From assembly GCA_023144075.1 (NCBI GenBank), contig JAGLGJ010000047.1, forward strand, positions 1-7,586: 7,586 nucleotides of DNA. The letters run 5' to 3'. Source of the DNA: Candidatus Bathyarchaeota archaeon. Its GTDB lineage: Archaea; Thermoproteota; Bathyarchaeia; 40CM-2-53-6; RBG-13-38-9. This document shows positions 5,894 through 7,586 of the stretch, piece by piece; the stretch's first letter is position 1, and every line of letters begins with the position of its first letter. The notes under the pieces are model-generated. The model saw only the letters and a program-made list of their open reading frames with translations. It was not told the DNA's origin and made no database searches. The translations under genes and the position numbers were made by a program.

Positions 5894-5931
5894 AGGAACT
5901 AATCACCTGTCCACCTTTGAGCATATGTTAC

Positions 5932-5935
5932 GGAG
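5932..5935 (+). promoter_or_regulatory. Ribosome binding site of the TIM-barrel gene
   Basis: GGAG sits nine bases before ATG 5945, inside the 51-base gap after the IPCT/DIPPS-like gene. It fixes the start. It also shows that this gene is translated from a leadered, probably polycistronic message, unlike the nearby leaderless-looking genes. Confidence 0.6.
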
Positions 5936-5944
5936 CTGTAGCCC

Positions 5945-6739
5945 ATGAAGATAGGGTTGTCGACCCATATGAGCTTTGATCTATCACCCCTTGATTTCAT
6001 ACGTCTTGTTGGCAAGTTGAAGGTCGATTTTCTAGAAATAAAACTTGATGACTTGAGGATTCAACGGCTCCTTCAAGGAGGTGATGCCCAGAGACTTAAA
6101 GAATTAACTGACTCTCTCGATCTTCAAGTAATTGCACACCTGCCCTACATCGATGTGAACCTGGCCAGTCTAAACACGGAAATCGCCTCGGCATCAACAA
6201 ACAGTCTTCAAAAATGGATCTCAACAGCAAGTCAGATGAATGTTGACATTCTTGTCTCTCATGTTGGAAGGCTCTCCAGTAACTACCCAGCAATGTATTT
6301 GAAATCGGCGAGGCAGAACGCCATACGCTCTCTACACCATCTAGCTGGAACCGCAAAAAGATATGGATTGAAATTCACTGTTGAAAATGATCATAACTCG
6401 CCAAATCATGTTATAGCTGGGTATGCGAGTGATGTGAAGAAGATTGCGGAGGAGGTGGGCTGTGAAGTAACGTTTGACGTCGGCCATGCAAACACTATCG
6501 ATAAACCCTCAAAGTTCATACCCGCTTTAAGCGGGTTAATCGCTAATGTTCATCTGCATGATAATGTTGGTAAAAGCGATAAACATCTGCCGATCGGAAG
6601 AGGCAATATAGATTTTCCTGAAACCTTGAGAGGGTTGAAGGAGAAAGATTATGATGGGCCACTGATAATAGAATCCCACTCACTCAACGATTTATCAACA
6701 GATCTCAGTCGCTTACGGAACATATTAAGTACGATCTGA
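5945..6739 (+). CDS. Sugar phosphate isomerase/epimerase-like TIM barrel (AP-endonuclease family 2 fold)
   Basis: The 264-residue protein has the strand-end motifs of the xylose-isomerase-like barrel: KIGLSTH (2-8), FLEIKLD (29-35, E31), VIAHLPY (62-68, H65), LVSHVGR (103-109, H106) and FTVENDHN (144-151, E147). They continue with VTFDVGHAN (175-183, D178 and H181), VHLHDN (202-207), DKHLPIGRGNIDF (212-224) and LIIESHS (240-246, E243). Residues such as E147, D178/H181, H203/D206 and E243 form the expected divalent-metal site. Members act as isomerases, epimerases, dehydratases or endonuclease IV. The HLPIGRGNIDF loop favours the sugar/polyol enzymes over DNA repair. Lying 51 bases behind the IPCT/DIPPS-like gene on the same strand, it may act on inositol or a related sugar phosphate. 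That link is inference only. Length and start (GGAG at nine bases) are normal. Confidence 0.85.
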   Translation: MKIGLSTHMSFDLSPLDFIRLVGKLKVDFLEIKLDDLRIQRLLQGGDAQRLKELTDSLDLQVIAHLPYIDVNLASLNTEIASASTNSLQKWISTASQMNVDILVSHVGRLSSNYPAMYLKSARQNAIRSLHHLAGTAKRYGLKFTVENDHNSPNHVIAGYASDVKKIAEEVGCEVTFDVGHANTIDKPSKFIPALSGLIANVHLHDNVGKSDKHLPIGRGNIDFPETLRGLKEKDYDGPLIIESHSLNDLSTDLSRLRNILSTI

Positions 6740-6836
6740 AAAACGAGCCTCCCTATAGCACACGCGCAGGAAGTCTATAATCTACTTCAATCATAAACAC
6801 ACTCTTAAGAAACAATATTGGTAAATTGGGCATGTT
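6740..6836. other. Intergenic region downstream of the TIM-barrel gene
   Basis: No coding frame is supported here. It contains a GC-rich patch GCACACGCGC (6756-6765). On the reverse strand this loosely resembles the GCGCG...GCTA core of the 14-mers at 4325 and 7339, with an insertion. A T6 run at 6845-6850, just beyond, could terminate the + transcript. Confidence 0.25.
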
Positions 6837-7001
6837 TCAGACTGGTTTTTTAGCAGACTCACATATTAGACAGGTCATGCCTTTAGTAACATCTAAGTGC
6901 ACACGTTGATTATTATCTTCTGCATTTTTGGTATCATTCTCTACAGTAGACGGGTCTATCTCCAAAGGGTTCAAATAGTGTGTACTAGAGGTTGGACTCA
7001 T
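6837..7001 (-). CDS. Possible 54-residue microprotein with C-terminal CxxC
   Basis: An ATG at 7001 opens a 54-codon frame ending in TGA at 6839-6837. The N-terminal two thirds is polar and acidic (EIDPSTVENDTKNAEDNN) and probably disordered. The end reads KGMTCLICESAKKPV, a single CxxC knuckle that could bind zinc in a dimer or be half of a zinc ribbon. No Shine-Dalgarno is visible and no family is recognised. It is divergent from the 7024 frame, with 22 bases between starts. The frame could be chance or the eroded end of a larger gene: upstream it stays open to a TAG near 7057. Confidence 0.28.
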   Translation of the reverse strand: MSPTSSTHYLNPLEIDPSTVENDTKNAEDNNQRVHLDVTKGMTCLICESAKKPV

Positions 7002-7023
7002 CAAAGAGGGTTTGACGTAGAAT

Positions 7024-7296
7024 TTGGCAGATATCCATGAGGATAGAGCTAGAGCCTACACGATTATTGATCAGCATGCTCTAAGAGGCTTCAGCAGACT
7101 AGTAGCTATCATGCTCTTTGATTCTCTCAGCCACGCCAAGAAGCGCATGAAAGGCAGGAAACTCTACGTCTATGTCATGGTCACCATCAGAGAGGTACGC
7201 TATAAACATCTGAGCCGTGAGGTCGTTGATGGCCTAGTTCATCTAGTTATCCCACACTTCAAAAGTATGCATGAAAGATTCAAAGGAAAGGTCTAG
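7024..7296 (+). CDS. Unrecognised 90-residue protein
   Basis: The frame starts at TTG 7024 (an in-frame TAG is six bases before) and ends at TAG 7294. It reads like a soluble alpha/beta protein with a basic middle: SRLVAIMLFDSLSHAKKRM, then a hydrophobic strand KLYVYVMVTIREV, then a C-terminal helix ending HERFKGKV. No signal peptide, membrane helix or metal motif is seen, and I recognise no family. A GAGG at 7006-7009 is rather far (14 bases) from the start. Base composition is about 48-50% GC over two sampled 60-base lines, well above the flanking genes (~37-40%). Acquisition from elsewhere, or a fragment of a larger mobile gene, is possible. The codons look coding-like but nothing confirms expression. 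Confidence 0.4.
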   Translation: MADIHEDRARAYTIIDQHALRGFSRLVAIMLFDSLSHAKKRMKGRKLYVYVMVTIREVRYKHLSREVVDGLVHLVIPHFKSMHERFKGKV

Positions 7297-7338
7297 ACGA
7301 TGCCTGAGTATGTGAGTGGTCAGGGCCTCAAAGCAGGG

Positions 7339-7352
7339 CTAGCGCGCGCTAA
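7339..7352. repeat. GC-rich palindromic 14-mer, copy 2
   Basis: CTAGCGCGCGCTAA contains the perfect 12-base palindrome TAGCGCGCGCTA (7340-7351). It differs at one base from the element at 4325-4338. Both copies lie between convergently arranged genes. Confidence 0.5.
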
Positions 7353-7381
7353 TATTATCAAAAACAAAAAGATTAGGACGC

Positions 7382-7397
7382 TAAGCTAGCTAGCTTA
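7382..7397. terminator. 16-bp perfect palindrome between convergent genes, possible terminator
   Basis: TAAGCTAGCTAGCTTA is its own reverse complement. Two A's follow in the + direction beyond its own terminal TTA, so T-runs are short on either side. It sits 37 bases past the stop of the - strand gene ending at 7434. It could form a small RNA hairpin or be a protein site. The terminator role is a guess from position. Confidence 0.3.
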
Positions 7398-7433
7398 AAA
7401 ATACGCGAATGCATATCCAAATTCTAATTTAGA

Positions 7434-7586
7434 TCAGTAAACGTAAGGAATTAGTTTCTTGGTTCTCTTTACATACTCGATATAATGCTGGCCAAATGCA
7501 TTAATGAGCATTCTCTCCTCGAATGGAATGCGGATTAATATTAAAATTACAAGAAGAAGCATTACTATAAAACCAAGAATGCTATT
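7434..7586 (-). CDS. C-terminal end of an ICMT/phospholipid methyltransferase-like membrane protein (5' partial)
   Basis: The - strand is open from the window edge to TGA at 7436-7434, giving 50 residues. A hydrophobic helix (ILGFIVMLLLVILILIRI) is followed by PFEERMLINAFGQHYIEYVK and RTKKLIPYVY. The pattern EE-x2-L-x3-FG-x2-Y-x2-Y-x3-T-x2-LIP right after the last membrane helix is the hallmark C-terminus of isoprenylcysteine carboxyl methyltransferase and PEMT-type small integral membrane methyltransferases. These use S-adenosylmethionine to methylate lipids or prenylated groups. The acceptor here cannot be told. The N-terminal membrane helices and start are outside the window. Confidence 0.75.
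   Translation of the reverse strand, partial: NSILGFIVMLLLVILILIRIPFEERMLINAFGQHYIEYVKRTKKLIPYVY

Larger units (their letters stand above)
7297..7433. other. Convergent intergenic region with palindromes and a tiny frame
   Basis: Between the 7024 frame and the converging methyltransferase-like gene there is a 29-codon frame, ATG 7300 to TAG 7389 (MPEYVSGQGL...). A GGAAAGG lies upstream of it, but it is too short to call a gene. The region also holds the GC-rich palindrome at 7339-7352 and a 16-base palindrome at 7382-7397. The rest is featureless AT-rich sequence. Confidence 0.35.

Noticed and set aside
6964..6980. GGGTTCAAAT, which resembles a tRNA T-loop (B-box).
   Set aside because: No pairing T stem, anticodon arm or acceptor strands can be built around it.
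7300..7389. 29-codon frame with an upstream GGAAAGG, following the 7024 frame by three bases.
   Set aside because: Too short, no recognisable motif, and it runs through both palindromic elements. Mentioned only within the intergenic entry.
1..7586. CRISPR array, insertion sequence ends or a phage-type gene block.
   Set aside because: No regularly spaced direct repeats, transposase motifs with terminal inverted repeats, or phage structural genes were seen.

Overview
This window most likely comes from an archaeal chromosome, probably from the Thermoproteota/Bathyarchaeia side. This is judged only from gene content and signals. It has a tRNA-Thr(CGU) gene whose coding sequence is interrupted at the non-canonical position 8/9 by a short intron with a bulge-helix-bulge (BHB) fold. 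It also has TATA-type promoters at archaeal spacing, an archaeal-type ThiL, a stand-alone Lrp/AsnC effector domain, and a fused inositol-phosphate cytidylyltransferase/CDP-alcohol transferase of the kind known from thermophiles. The DNA is AT-rich (roughly 38-40% GC by eye), while the tRNA stems are very GC-rich, which suits a thermophile.

Layout. (1) 2-679 (+) is the 3' part of a CBS-domain protein with a C-terminal domain resembling the ribosome hibernation factor HPF/RaiA. (2) 714-2712 (-) is a molybdate/tungstate ABC importer operon. The ATPase and permease are intact, but only the last ~25-30 codons of the substrate-binding protein remain, directly behind a TATA box and an 8+8 bp inverted repeat. 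(3) 2825-3811 (-) is thiL, with a near-leaderless promoter. (4) 3922-4023 (+) is the intron-containing tRNA-Thr gene, preceded by a second copy of its 5' acceptor strand. A small membrane-anchored protein frame starts on the last base of the tRNA. (5) 4341-4550 (-) is a short, apparently N-truncated RAM domain, divergent from 4586-5893 (+), the bifunctional IPCT/DIPPS-like enzyme. That is followed at 5945-6739 (+) by a sugar-phosphate isomerase/epimerase-like TIM barrel. (6) 6740-7433 is a sparse tract. It holds a possible 54-residue CxxC microprotein (-), an unrecognised 90-residue frame of higher GC content (+), and several palindromes. (7) 7434-7586 (-) is the C-terminal end of an isoprenylcysteine/phospholipid methyltransferase-like membrane protein that runs off the window.

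The genes look like several independent housekeeping units rather than one system: translation control and tRNA, oxyanion uptake, thiamine diphosphate synthesis, and inositol-phosphate solute or lipid synthesis. The most notable observations are the tRNA intron with two competing 5' splice sites, the operon that has lost its binding protein, and a near-identical 14-mer palindromic element in two convergent intergenic gaps.
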